52,500 nucleotides of DNA from Cristatella mucedo (Eukaryota; Bryozoa; Phylactolaemata; Cristatellidae): contig WPIO01000048.1 of NCBI GenBank assembly GCA_009760855.2, positions 1-52,500 of the forward strand. Direction: 5' to 3'. The position numbers were made by a program, and so were the translations under genes. The notes under the pieces were generated by a model, which was not told where the DNA came from, did not search any database, and saw nothing but the letters and a program-made list of their open reading frames with translations. Shown one piece after another: positions 10,657 through 22,939 of this stretch; the first letter of the stretch is position 1; every line of letters begins with the position of its first letter.

Positions 10657-10776
10657 CTTGCGTCACCGCTTGCGTCACCGCTTGTGCCATCGCTTGCGCC
10701 ATCGCTTGCTCCATTGCTAGCGTTGCCGCTAAAAGCCCCGCTAAAAGCACCGCTGGCGGCACAGCTAGCGTCAGAG
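10657..10776. repeat. 12-bp degenerate tandem array, ten units
   Basis: Ten units of exactly 12 bases, starting from cttgcgtcaccg and drifting to ctaaaagcaccg and ctagcgtcagag. The period is kept without indels. In one + frame this is a Pro-Leu-Ala-X repeat, but that frame has no ATG, so coding is unproven. Confidence 0.9.
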
Positions 10777-11760
10777 TTAGAGGAAGAGAGTTAATTGTAG
10801 AAAGAGATTATCGGGGCGAGAGAGCCTTTGTACACAGTTAGAGCGACTGAAAGTTACCGAGCACTTAAAGAGTGGGAGCTATTGAGCAAGTGTGTGCGTG
10901 CGTGCGTGGGCGCGGGCGGGCGGGCGCACGTGCGCGAGGGCGGGCGGGCGCGCACGCGTGTATGTGAAAGCTTAAAAGAAAGAGAACGAGTGTGTAGAGA
11001 GCTTCCGGCGGCGCCACCATTGCGGCTCTGCAGCGCTTCCACTCGTTGCAGCCATCGCAGTTGCAGGAAACAGGGGTGAACAGATCTTGACTCCTTTGAA
11101 CCGACCTGAGGAGACATGTCGGGTAGGTGTAGCAGTCCGATACGCCCCCTCCCATTCCTCCTACGACGGGTTTACTGAGGTAAGGTCAAGGCTTTATCCA
11201 AAAGCCAGGTCTAGTCGTCATTACACCCGCGGCCGCGGCTAGCCTGCGAGCAATGGCGAGAGACCGCCCACTGAGCGCCTGTTGAGCGCCCCCCTCACAG
11301 AGTCGTCAGCGGAATAATCGCGGGCACGACGATAAAACGTGTCGAATTAAGGCCGCGTACCGACGGCGGTGCTAATGGCCGCGCGTAAACATGCGCAGCT
11401 GCTGTGGCGCCGCGGATCGTCTGCACTTTAAACGGGTCTCCGACAGGACGCTCGACTCGCCCATTCCCAGAAAGGATCTGACGCTCGCGCCGGCATTTCG
11501 CCAGACGGCTGGCGTATCCGATGCAGACGGCGCATCCGGCGACGCCGTTGCTCAGCATTGAGCGTCGAGCCTGTGGCGCCTGGGCAAGCAGGACGGATGC
11601 GACTGCAGACCTGCTCTTGGTGACGCGAGAGCGTAGGTCGACCGCAAAGTAAGAAATGAGCGACTTTCCAATAAGAAAGTAAGCGTACGGGAAAACGAAG
11701 ATACTAGCGGTAGTGCCGGCCGCGCTCGGAGACGCATCTTTTAAGGGGAGGCAGTACGGT
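10777..11760. other. GC-rich unassigned sequence
   Basis: Contains a GGGC/GTGC-rich stretch at about 10890-10960 and moderately CpG-rich DNA up to 11750. Open frames on both strands lack recognised domains. Confidence 0.45.
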
Positions 11761-11837
<77 letters not shown>

Positions 11838-11872
11838 CGAGAGAGAAGGAGGGAGAGAGAGAGAGAGAGGGG
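11761..11872. repeat. (GA)n microsatellite
   Basis: Nearly pure (GA)n from about 11767 to 11833, followed by imperfect GA/GGGA repeats to 11872. Confidence 0.95.
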
Positions 11873-13140
<1,268 letters not shown>

Positions 13141-13990
13141 TATGCACACATAAATATGTGCGTGCGTGTGTTTGCTTAAGTATGCATACAGTTGTATCTA
13201 TGAAATAGCGAAGCCTTGCCTGCCGCCAGAGAAGGCGAGGGCGCTGTATTTGGGTTGCACTGGCCACAGCGAGCGTGAGGAATAGGACGCAAGCACCGCT
13301 ACTCGTGATCTCGTTCTGCAAAGAGTCGACACAGTTTGCTTATCAGACATTGCTTGCTATCTTGATTTCTGAACGCCTCTGGTCAATAGAAGCCGCCATA
13401 TCCTGAGAGCAGCCTTGTAAAGCAGTCGCGGAATGCAATACGTGTGCTGGATGAGCGAGGACGGTGCTGAATTTGTTCACTTAACTTTACATAATTCACT
13501 TACCCGGAGCTGCGGCGCTCGTATTTAAAAACTGTAGAAAGTATAACTGCGATTCATGCACAAGTAACGCACAGTCAATTAAAGCAGATCGTGAAGTCGT
13601 AGAAGCCTCCTCTGCCTATGGTTCTTGATGGCTCTTGACCATGACCTTGATCTCGCTCTCTGGTCCCGCATCTCGTTCCTTCCTTATATCCGCTAATACT
13701 TCAGGCCTCTTTCTCTTTCAAGCCCCATCAATCTTAGTCTCTCTCGGACGGCTCGCCGCCGTGCCGGCGTATTTAGACTGGCCCACAGTAGATCCCTCCG
13801 CTTTAGCGTCGCTCCAACAGTGCTAATATTAACAATAGCTAGAGCTCACTGCCTGTGGACTCGCTTCGGTGAGTCACAGTAGAATCACCTTGCCGTGCAC
13901 GTTGAACCACGGGCGCCGACCATAGGGGTTCAGCGAACTGGATATTCGCTGCAACTGAGAGCAATTTCGCGAGGGCTTGGTGCAGCGCGA
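13141..13990. other. Unassigned sequence
   Basis: Ordinary-composition DNA between microsatellites. An open frame at 13635-13826 has no recognised motif. No transposon signature is seen. Confidence 0.4.
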
Positions 13991-14158
13991 GGGCAGAGAG
14001 AGAGAGCGAGAGAGACAGAGAGAAAGAAAGAGAGAGAGAGAAAGAAAGAGAGAGACAGAGACAGAGAGACAGAGACAGACAGAGAGAGAGACAGAGAGAC
14101 AGAGACAGAGAGAGAGAGGGAGACGGGGAGAGAAAGAGAGAGAGGGAGGGAGAGAGGG

Positions 14159-14189
<31 letters not shown>

Positions 14190-14332
14190 AAGGGAGAGAA
14201 AGAGAGGGAAAGAGAGAGAAAGACAGACAGACAGACAGAAAGAAAAAGAGAGAGAGAGAGGGAGAGTGTGGGAAAGAGCGAGAGGGAGAGAAAGAAAGAG
14301 AGAGACAGAGAGAAAAAGAGAAAGAGAGAGAG

Positions 14333-14417
<85 letters not shown>

Positions 14418-14620
14418 GACAGAGAGAGAGACAAAGAGACAGAGACACAGAGAGAGAGACAAAGAGACAAAGAGAGACAGAGAGAGACAGAGACAGAGAG
14501 AGACAGAGACAGAGAGAGACAGAGACAGAGAGAGACAGAGATAGAGAGAGACAGAGAGAGAGACAGAGAGAGACAGAGAGAGACAGAGAGAGACAGAGAG
14601 AGACAGAGAGAGAGACAGAG
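13991..14620. repeat. GA/GACA compound microsatellite
   Basis: About 630 bases of GA repeats interrupted by GACA, GAAA and GGGA units, with the purest (GA)n at about 14337-14408. Long open frames in all six readings are artefacts. Confidence 0.95.
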
Positions 14621-14740
14621 ACAGACGCAGGCAGACGCAGGCAGACGCAGGCAGACGCAGGCAGACGCAGGCAGACGCAGGCAGACGCAGGCAGACGCAG
14701 GCAGACGCAGGCAGACGCAGGCAGACGCAGGCAGACGCAG
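14621..14740. repeat. 10-bp tandem array gcagacgcag, 12 units
   Basis: Twelve units of exactly 10 bases with almost no variation. It directly abuts the next 10-bp array without loss of register. Confidence 0.95.
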
Positions 14741-14920
14741 GCAGAGCGAAGGAGAGCGAAGGAGAGCGAAGGAGAGCGAAGGAGAGCGAAGGAGAGCGAA
14801 GGAGAGCGAAGGAGAGCAAAGGAGAGCGAAGGATGGCGAAGGAGAGCGAAGGAGAGCGAAGGAGAGCGAAGGAGAGCGAAGGAGGGCGAAGGAGGGCGAA
14901 GGAGAGCGAAGGAGAGCGAA
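14741..14920. repeat. 10-bp tandem array ggagagcgaa, 18 units
   Basis: Eighteen units of exactly 10 bases with a few substitutions (gcaaa at 14816-14820, ggatggcgaa at 14831-14840, ggagggcgaa at 14881-14900). It continues the register of the preceding array. Confidence 0.95.
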
Positions 14921-14931
14921 GGAGAGGGGGG

Positions 14932-15040
14932 GAGCTGCCGGTGCTGTTCTGGTCGAGCGACCTGACTGGCTGCATTGGCAGTGCAGACGGGAGCTCTCAC
15001 AGCGTTGTCGGCGCACACTGAACTAGGCTGAGGTAGAGAG
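14932..15040 (+). repeat. 109-bp interspersed repeat, copy 1
   Basis: Shares 102 of 109 positions with 17001-17109. It lies directly after a GA-rich tract and before an antisense LINE B fragment. It contains a small stem (CTGCA/TGCAG with a 7-base loop) at 14970-14986. Confidence 0.9.
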
Positions 15041-15320
15041 ATCGGTGAGACGGGATTTAATGGTGCAGCTGCTACGTTCACGAGAGAAAAGCTTGGCTGC
15101 ACAGTCATACGCCATATGTAAGGTCGGTATTGCACAGGCAGGAAGAGCTGCTGTAAGTTCAGCAAAAAAGTCTAGACGGGATGTCACAAATACACCGATT
15201 AGCATGAATGTGGTATCCTAATCGAACCAAGCCCCAAGCAAGCCCGATTTTTTTCATTTTTCTGAGCTGAAAGTAGGCAGACTTGACTGAGGAGCTCGTA
15301 CGGTCAGCTAGTGCACAGTG
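15041..15320 (-). mobile_element. LINE B internal fragment, antisense
   Basis: On the minus strand it encodes FVTSRLDFF and a C-AKLFSRERSSC block equivalent to the AARLVCRERCSC of other copies, with stops between. It is truncated at both ends. The upstream side includes the gctgaaagtaggcagact segment shared with the copies at 28870 and 49105. Confidence 0.65.
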
Positions 15321-15880
15321 CTCTCTGGAACAGGAGGCTCAGATTGCGGGCAGATGCTACAGACGATAAGCTGGCCGACACCTTTTTGAGAGCGAGGCTC
15401 TCCAATTTCTGAATAGCACCCGGGTTGCCCAATGACTAGTTAGTTGGTTTTAACCTCACTCAATTTGAGAAATTTCGCTGTCATACAAGTGCAAATATTA
15501 GAGCAGCACGCGCACGAAGGGAGAGTTCAGGAGAGTGCGGGAAAGCAGGAAGGGATCAGAGCACCGGAAGGGCAGCCTATTTTTTGTCCGTATACAAATT
15601 AAAGCCTAAATTGTGCTTAGCAATTACAACAGCTTAAGTTGGAGTCTAGATAGTGAATAGAAGTGGGCCGAGCGTGCGCGATTGCCGGGAAATCCCATAC
15701 TTTAAAGGCGCACTTCATTACCGTTAGCTGTTGGCATCTGAGCGATTGCATGCCAATACTTTCTACACAGAGCATGCCCATTACGAGACGCTCAAAGCCG
15801 CTCTGCTCGCAGATCAGATCTGCCTCTTTCAACAAAGAGTGGGATTTGGATGCATCCGGTTCCGTTACGGCATCGGATTG
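15321..15880. other. Unassigned sequence
   Basis: Mixed composition with no transposon or gene signature. It leads into the GC island that begins at about 15890. Confidence 0.4.
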
Positions 15881-16640
15881 ACACGATGGCAGGCGGCAGC
15901 TTCGGCGCCGAGAATGACGCAAGAGATCGACGGTGAAGCGTCCTTCTCCGGAGACGGATGGGTCGCATACGAACGCCTAGAGCAGTCACTGCGCATCGTA
16001 TCCGTTTGTCCAGAGGGCGGCGGCTCGAGGCGTTCCGTCGGCGCCGCCGCAGCAGCCGGGCTCTGAAGACCAGCCGCACAGCGGCGGCACCTCCTTCCTC
16101 GCTCGCCCGTCGGAGGAGGCGCGCCCGCTCGCTCCCTGCGGATGCCGAGGATGCCGGCCGCTGTCCTCCTAGCGGCGGCAGCTGCGGCGGTGGCGAAGGC
16201 GGCGGCAGCGGAGGCTGCGGCGGCGGAGGCGGCGGACGCTGGTACGCTGGCGGTAAAGGTTGCGGCGGTGGCGGCGGCGGCTGCCTTGCCGGAGGTGCCT
16301 GCCGCCGCGCCCCACGTGACGTGCGGCTGCCGCCGTAACTCGCTTAGCGGCTCCTCGGCCGTCGCCTCCGTCGCCTCCGTCACCTGAGTGCACGCTTTTG
16401 AACCGTCGCTGCGAGAGCGCGGCGCAGAGAAAGGGGCCGCGCGTTCGCTGCCGCCCAGCATGAGCTCGGCGCGAGCGGCTGGAGGAGCACATCCGCTTCC
16501 GGCGGATGCGTCGCAAGCCGCCGCGACGGGCGAGGGAGGCAGCTAGCGACGGCCTCGACAGTCGCGACGGACGCCCGGGCTGCGCTGCGGGCGGCGCATC
16601 GCGTTAGCCTCGGCGGTTCCGGTGCAGGCGAGGAGTCACG
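15881..16640. other. CpG island with GGC/GCC trinucleotide runs
   Basis: The stretch 16150-16330 is dominated by GCGGCG-type triplets. This gives a polyalanine-like frame and a Gly-rich frame on the + strand and a 198-codon Ala-rich frame on the minus strand (15865-16461). None can be tied to a protein family. A coding exon is possible but unsupported. Confidence 0.5.
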
Positions 16641-16814
16641 AGCGAGTCGCATGGGGTCCATGTAGCGCGAGTGCTCGATCATTGAAATTGGCGAGGGAAG
16701 AGTGCGCCTGTGTGCGCGTGCACGGGCGTAAGAGCGAGTGAGTGCGTGTGCGCGCGCGCCGGAGTGAGGGACCGAGCGAGAGAAGAGAGAGGGTGAGTAG
16801 CTGTGAGAGTGGAT

Positions 16815-16822
16815 AGGTGGGA

Positions 16823-16914
<92 letters not shown>

Positions 16915-16922
16915 TCCCACCT
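16815..16922. repeat. (TA)n microsatellite inside a 108-bp perfect palindrome
   Basis: The non-repetitive arms aggtgggatgc (16815-16825) and gcatcccacct (16912-16922) are exact reverse complements around about 86 bases of alternating AT. The whole segment is self-complementary. Confidence 0.95.
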
Positions 16923-16932
16923 CTCCAGTGAC

Positions 16933-17000
16933 AGAGAGAAGGAGAGAGAGGGAGAGAGAGAAAGAGAGAGAGAGAGGGCAGAAAGAGAGAAAGAGAGAGG
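16933..17000. repeat. GA-rich microsatellite
   Basis: Imperfect (GA)n that ends directly at the second 109-bp repeat, as in copy 1. Confidence 0.9.
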
Positions 17001-17109
17001 GAGCTGCCGGAGCTGTTCTGGTCGAGCGACCTGACTGGCTGAGTTGGCAGCTCAGACGGGAGCTCTCACAGTGTTGTCGGCGCACATTGAACTAGGCTGA
17101 GGTAGAGAG
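17001..17109 (+). repeat. 109-bp interspersed repeat, copy 2
   Basis: Second copy of 14932-15040, same orientation and also preceded by a GA tract. The stem at 17039-17055 reads CTGAG/CTCAG, so two pairs have changed with complementarity kept. Confidence 0.9.
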
Positions 17110-17139
17110 TATATACATATATATATATATATTTTTATA

Positions 17140-17805
17140 TGCTCACGCGCTAACAGCTGGTGCAAAACTCTGAAGCTAGCTAGGCTCGTATATCGTGAGC
17201 ATCGCAGTTGCCTCACTAAACCACTTCTAGCCGACCTGCATTGGCTCCCAGTCAAACAACGCATCGAATTCGAGGTTTAGTCGATCACTTTCGGGCTCCT
17301 TCATTCTTTTTCTCCAGCCAGTCAACCAGATCTTCATCCCAACCAGGCTAAGCATCGTTCCACCAGCTTTTCGGAATCTTAGTGTTTACCTATACCTTGT
17401 ACAAACCTCAAATCTTTTGGAGACCTTGCCTTTAGTTCATATGCTCCCAAAGCCTGGAACTCATTCTCAACCTGAGTCACGACATCGCCTGACTTGTCCG
17501 CATTTGAAAAGAAACTGACAACGCAACGCATCTATTTATTACAGCATTTAGTGGGTCCCTGTAATTCGTCCTTTATGTGCTTCTGCGTGCTGACACTGTG
17601 CATGCTGCCACTAACCACACTTGCATGTTGACCTCCCTGTGAACGTCACCACTAACCCTGTTATTCTTATGGCTTGTTGAGCATGCTACCGCTAACTAAC
17701 TTTGATCGTGCTTCCTTTGCAGCTATTGTAAAGCGCCTAGACAGAAATTGAGTTCTCTGAGGGTGCTTTATCAAATTCATTGTAATAATAGTTATTATTA
17801 TATAG
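17140..17805 (+). mobile_element. LINE B 3' part, sense
   Basis: Begins inside the coding region (cagctggtgcaaaactctg), then gives a degraded TPLLADLHWLPVKQRIEFEV-like block near 17210-17280. It continues through the APKAWNS-like region and UTR to a well-preserved stem-loop (about 17727-17770) and a TTA-rich tail. It is 5'-truncated and separated from the 109-bp repeat by a short TA run. Confidence 0.8.
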
Positions 17806-17866
17806 ATAATTGGCTAGAGAGAGCCAGAGCACAAGCCTGTAAGAAAGAGCAAACGAGAGTGTGTGT

Positions 17867-17914
<48 letters not shown>

Positions 17915-18280
17915 CTACAGAATAGCCGCATTTCCGCGATTGCGCAGCAGCATGCAGCGAAATTATAATTTTCGTAGTCATTAGTCCATCCGCAATACCG
18001 GACCTGAATTCCATTGTCAATCGTAGCGGCGGTAGCTTGTTGGAGTTGACTCGCCTGCCGCGGGAACTAAATAAGAGATGTACGAGCGAGGCAGATGAGT
18101 GTAGACCGTTAGCGATAGCTTTTGCATTGCATGCCCTAGACTGGAATTCGCCATCTGAATTCTTACGCAACATCTACATCTACTGGATGCCGATGCTGGT
18201 AAATCTTTTCTTCCAATCGTACTGAGCGATTTCCGCTTTCATACTAATCGCCTCTTTAGTAGCCATCCTGACTCAAGTCA
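17806..18280. other. Unassigned, with (GA)n at 17863-17910
   Basis: Short GA microsatellite followed by ordinary-composition DNA. No gene is recognised. Confidence 0.45.
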
Positions 18281-18450
18281 CGTGGCCACGGTTCCCACTC
18301 TCTCTTCAGTTGCTAACGGTTGGCAACCTCGCGATTATGAAAGTTTCTTAAGCTCTGAGCGTGCAATGAAAAACTCTCGGCGTAGCAGCCGCATAGACTT
18401 TGCGGCATTGTGCAGTTGCTGCAAAGACACATCGCATTTCACATTATACA
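18281..18450 (+). mobile_element. Diverged LINE A 3' UTR fragment
   Basis: Blocks such as gcgtgcaatgaaaaactctc and cgtagcagccgcatagactt resemble the LINE A 3' UTR at 9245-9310 in the same orientation. Identity is clearly lower than between the other copies. Confidence 0.5.
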
Positions 18451-18600
18451 TTACGTTTGCCATAAAACAGTGGCCACTTTCTGCGTGTTTCCGCAGCAAT
18501 CGGCGCCGCCGCGCCAGTCGGGCGCGCGAAATCAGCTTATTTACGACGACCAGCGAGACGTCACTAATCTAGGATCAACTTGGGTCAACCGCAACTAATA
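18451..18600. other. Unassigned spacer
   Basis: Short mixed segment between the LINE A fragment and GA repeats. Nothing recognised. Confidence 0.35.
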
Positions 18601-18604
18601 CACT

Positions 18605-18661
<57 letters not shown>

Positions 18662-18761
18662 CGAGAGGAAGAGGGAAATATGTGCGAAGAGATTAGGAGG
18701 GAAGAGAGAGAGAAAGAGATGAAGAGAGAGGGAGAGAGAGAGAGAGAGGGGGAAGAGAGAG
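18605..18761. repeat. GA-rich microsatellite
   Basis: Pure (GA)n at 18607-18655, then imperfect purine repeats up to the SINE insertion. Confidence 0.92.
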
Positions 18762-18932
18762 AGCCGTGATGGCACACTAGGTAAGGCGGTTGCTTTCACG
18801 ACCTCGGTCCCGAGGTCGTGGGTTTGATTCCTGCGATGGACGATTCTTTATCGCCACTGCAAGCGGTGGTGATAGCCGTAAAGGCTCTTCTGTCGCTATA
18901 CAAAAAGAGGCTGTTTAATCAGCTAGGATTTA
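18762..18932 (+). mobile_element. tRNA-derived SINE inserted in a GA tract
   Basis: Same family as 4408 and 8448, with a nearly intact B box (ggtttgattcc), the central hairpin and a gctgtttaatcagctagg end. GA repeat lies on both sides, so it inserted into, or was later flanked by, microsatellite DNA. Confidence 0.88.
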
Positions 18933-19300
18933 AGATGAGAGAAAGAGAGGCAGAGGGAGCTAGAGAACGGTTGAGAGACAGAGGATTACGGATAGAGGGC
19001 GAGTGAGGGGGAGAGAATGAGAGAGAGAGGTATGGGGAGAGATGGAGAGAGAGAGGGAGAGGGAGAGTAAAGAGAGAGAGAGAGGGGGGAAAAGAGAGAG
19101 AGAAGGGAAGAGAGAGAGGAGAGAGAGAGAGAAGGAGAGAAAGAGAGAAGAGAGAGAGAAAGAGGGAGAAGGGAAGAGAGAGAGGGATAGAGAGAGGGAG
19201 AGAGAGAGAGAGAAGGAGAGAAAGAGAGAGAGAGAAAGAGGGAGAAGGGAAGAGAGAGAGGGAGAGAGAGGGAGAGAGAGAGAGAGAGAGAAGGAGAGAA

Positions 19301-19340
<40 letters not shown>

Positions 19341-19375
19341 GGAAGAGAGAGTGAGAGAGGACTGAGAGAATGGGA
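18933..19375. repeat. GA/GGGA-rich microsatellite
   Basis: About 440 bases of imperfect GA with AAGGG and GGGA units in a loose higher-order pattern (gagaaggagagaaagagaga recurs). The long Ser-Leu frames on the minus strand are artefacts. Confidence 0.93.
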
Positions 19376-20640
19376 GAAATGCACTTGAGCTCATGCCACC
19401 GGAGGTCGAAGGCCGCCGGGTAGCCAAGAATTCTGAAGATAAAGGTCTGACGTCAAGAGGTGCACCACCCTTATCGTTAACATCTGGCCGCGATGAATGA
19501 GCTGGGTCTGTCCAGGCACAGACCCAGGAACGATCAGCAGCTGCTCTGAAAGACTGCACCGCCAGCGACCGCGACCAAAGTCCGCAGACGCCCATCCAAA
19601 AGCTACAGCCGTCAGTGAGGTCGCAGGTCGCGGCCGCTAGAGCCTCGCGATCGCGCGAGCTCAACAACGGCGCGTCTGGCTCGAGCTATGGTTTTTGGCC
19701 CTCTAAAATCGCATCGCCGTCGTCGCGCGGCTCGTGCGCGCGCGCGACCGAGTAGAAGTCGAGGCTGAGCAGACCGTCGCCGGAAATCGGAGCCCCGCGT
19801 CGTGCCGCACTCTATTCGACCTCGTAATCGGGTTGACGGAGCTCGCGGCGAGTTAGCCGACCGGTCCGGTCGAGCGAAGATCTGCTGTCACAGCGACCGC
19901 GCTTTCGCCGCCCGCCTAGCTCCGACTTGTCAGCTGAGCGCGCTCCAGAGCTGCGACTAGTGGGCGGCGCGGTGCGGCGTCCGATCGTGAACGGTTTGCG
20001 GTCGCTCGCTCGCTCGCTACTCGGGTCTCGGGAGCCTAGCGATTGGGACGGCGGACATTTGGCGCTGGCTGACGGGCCGAACGGGGCGGGAGCTGCGTCT
20101 GCGCTGACATGCTTAGATCGCCGGCATTAGTTCTTAGCAAGCCTGCAGCTCTTGTGCGCGCGAACTCTTTAAATCCGCTGTGCGCGGACAGTAGGCGGTC
20201 GGCAGTAGCCAGGCGCGCATTTACGGTCACATGAGCTAAAGTGGGATCGATATGGTAAGAAGGTGGCTTGGTTTTTGCCGCAGCGTGAATGGCTATTATC
20301 GCACGCGCGCGCTGGAGCGGCCCCCGTACGCTAAAGTCATTAGCCACGAACGCAGCCCACGTAACAGGTGCTAGTAATTGCAGAAGCGTAAGAGGCGGAG
20401 CTTTCCGCTTCGAAGCGAAGCCTCGAAGTGAGTCCTGGATGCTAACGCTCAATGCGCGCACGCTTGCAGACGGTAGCAGAGCACGGGGACAATCCCACAA
20501 TGCCCGAGGCTTAAATGCAACAAAAGTCCTTGTCCTTGGAGCAGTCCATTTGACCGCAGCAGAGCAGAGGGCTGTTGCTGTGTGCTCCAGCAATAGCACA
20601 GTACTCTCTAGCTAGTCGACCAAAGCTCAGCCATCTATTG
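19376..20640. other. GC-rich island without recognised gene
   Basis: CpG-rich from about 19540 to 20130, then moderately GC-rich. A minus-strand frame of 187 codons (20036-20599) has mixed, protein-like composition, but I recognise no motif in it, so it is not called. Confidence 0.45.
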
Positions 20641-22150
20641 CTTCATAATTCTTTATTGTAATTCTAATTAAATATTAATTTAGGTTTTCATAAAATAAAT
20701 AAATATATATATATTATAAATATAAATATAAATATAATTTACATAAATTTCTTATTGCTCTAAATTATCTAATTGCTTCAGAAGTCGAGAAGCATTTTCT
20801 TGGCAGCGTATCACCTACGAGTGGCCGACAAACGTCGTGGGGGAATTCAATTTTTTAAGTTGCACGCCATGCATTAAGCGCATGGTTGCAGAAAGGCTTA
20901 CCCAAAACTGACAGAGTCATTGACTAAGACGTCGAAGGCAGTCGTTCAGACCGACTGTACCGGGGAGGCTCTTCGTTTTTAGCCGATTCTCTGACAGATA
21001 AACTTCACCATCTTTGAATGCGCATTTACATAACGTGCTCTCGTCAACAGTCAAAGATCACCGATATCTCGTCATCGAATGTTAATTAAATTTTCAAGAA
21101 CAACCGTGAAAATGTTTTTTTTTTGTAGTTACTTATGCATCGTCTGATATTGTTGCTGTGACACTCGTCAATGATGTAGCGTCGCAGTAAAAGTAAAAGT
21201 ACGCAGTAAAAGTAATTTTAATTCACCAAATGGAACGATCTAAGCGTGACTTTTGCAACAGGTTGCTTAAGGAAGCAAATTAAAAATTCTAGGTTGAAGA
21301 CACATTTGGTTATTATCTCTGCTAATGAAAGTAAGAACGTTCGTGCTTCGTCGCGTGGCAAGACCGCATTCTTCCGCCACGCTACGTTGTGAGCTATGAC
21401 TCAGTGAAATGAGTCAACAGTCAGTGAGCTCTCGTAGGTTATATTTTAGGAACTGTTAATAAACTCTATGGGTGTCGTAATCTGACTGATGTAGCTTGGC
21501 AATATTTCAGAAGTGAGCTGTGTGGTATGGCGGGTGCCCTCGATCGACTCTGAATAGTATCACGGTATGTGCTCATCCTGCCGATTCTTGCTAGCTAAGA
21601 ATGCATAACTAAGCTACCGCTAAGTGCACGTTCTTGACTGCTGCTACCGTCGTCAATCGGGTAGCTCCCAGCCTCGAACTATTCAGCCACTGAAATGATG
21701 CAATCGTCTAGGTAACGCGTCGGCTTTGCGGGAGCCGGCAGAAGCAAAAGCACTGTGAATATCGATCGCCGGAGATGCGATCGTTCAAGCGGGACAGCAG
21801 TTGAGCCACGTCACCGTCTCGAACCGTCAAAGCGCAGCGGCCGCGAGCGACAATCAATGACGTCGGCTCGCTGACGTAGAGCCCGCCTCCCTCCCTGCCC
21901 TCCCCCCCGGGGGGGGGGATCGTCGCAGCGGGACGCCATTAGCGGCGGCACCAGCGCGACTTCTACAGGCGCCTTACTCGCCAGCGAGTGAGAAACAGCG
22001 AGCCCAGCCGCACGTGGGAGCCGCCGAAGCAGGAAGCAGGAAGCTGCAGGCGACGTTCGGCGAGCGCGAGTAATTCCCGAAGGATGAGTGCCGCGTTCGC
22101 TCGCGCGGTCGGTCTCTTCTAGGTCTAGAAGCTTCGAGCTCGCTTGCATG
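20641..22150. other. AT-rich then mixed unassigned sequence
   Basis: AT-rich at about 20640-20760, including TATAAATATAAATA repeats. Two opposed AP-1-like sites (TGACTCA and TGAGTCA) occur near 21397-21415. The segment 21780-22100 is GC-rich with C and G runs at 21901-21918. No gene is recognised. Confidence 0.45.
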
Positions 22151-22156
22151 CGTCGC

Positions 22157-22181
22157 ATGAGAGAGAGAGAGAGAGAGAGAT

Positions 22182-22275
<94 letters not shown>
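22157..22275. repeat. (GA)n microsatellite with GATA interruptions
   Basis: Nearly pure GA with a few gata units (22180-22210). Confidence 0.95.
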
Positions 22276-22278
<3 letters not shown>

Positions 22279-22935
22279 AACAGATAATATGCAGCATGGA
22301 AGAAAGAGATGGGAAAACACCGAGTGACAAACAGAACAGAAGGTAGAAAGATGGCAGCAGGGAGCAGGGAGCAGGAAGTAGGAGGAGGAGGAAGAGCGAG
22401 AAAATGTCCGCCGTGCTTGCGTGCTTGCGTGCGTGCAGGCGCGAGCGACCACGTATCAATGTGGCAGGGAAAATGGACCGGATGCAATGTGATAACAGTG
22501 TGCGACACAATTTCGTCCTATGTAGCATGTGTCGTTTCCTTACTGCTCGTGCTTCAGAAGTTGAACACGTGGCAGCTATTCCCTAGAAACCTTTCTTTTG
22601 TGATCAGGACATGATTAAATTGAAATTCATTCTTTTTCTGACGAGATCCCTTAGAAATTCGCATCCAGTTGTTCATATTTAGTTGGACCGGATATCAAAT
22701 GGATCAAACTTAAGATGCATCACCCTGAAGTCTCCATGGAAGCAATGTTCGAAACAAATGAAGTCTCGTTGGAAAAAACTCTCCTTTGGAAATAGCGTTT
22801 GACGTCCAGTACATTCTGGGGGAAGTGCTCAATTTAATATCTCTCTCTCTCTCTCTCTCTCTTTGGCCTCAGCTTCCAAGTTATTTCTAAATGTTTCAAA
22901 GGGCTCGTTTAGGATACTTACTTTGAGAAAGATTC
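22276..22935. other. Unassigned sequence with short (CT)n
   Basis: Mixed sequence with a (CT)n run at about 22841-22861. No recognised coding or transposon signature. Confidence 0.4.
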
Positions 22936-22939
22936 AGTG

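Noticed and set aside
13839-15165. Frames of 350-410 codons over GA/GACA and 10-bp arrays
   Set aside because: Present in all frames and both strands because of the repeat periods, so not evidence of a gene.
15865-16461. 198-codon Ala-rich minus-strand frame
   Set aside because: It is produced by GGC/GCC triplets that give Gly-, Ala- or Arg-rich frames on both strands; I found no family match.
16822-16912. Tyr-Ile repeat open frames over (TA)n
   Set aside because: Pure artefact of alternating TA; likewise the Thr-His frames over (TG)n at 12938-13321.
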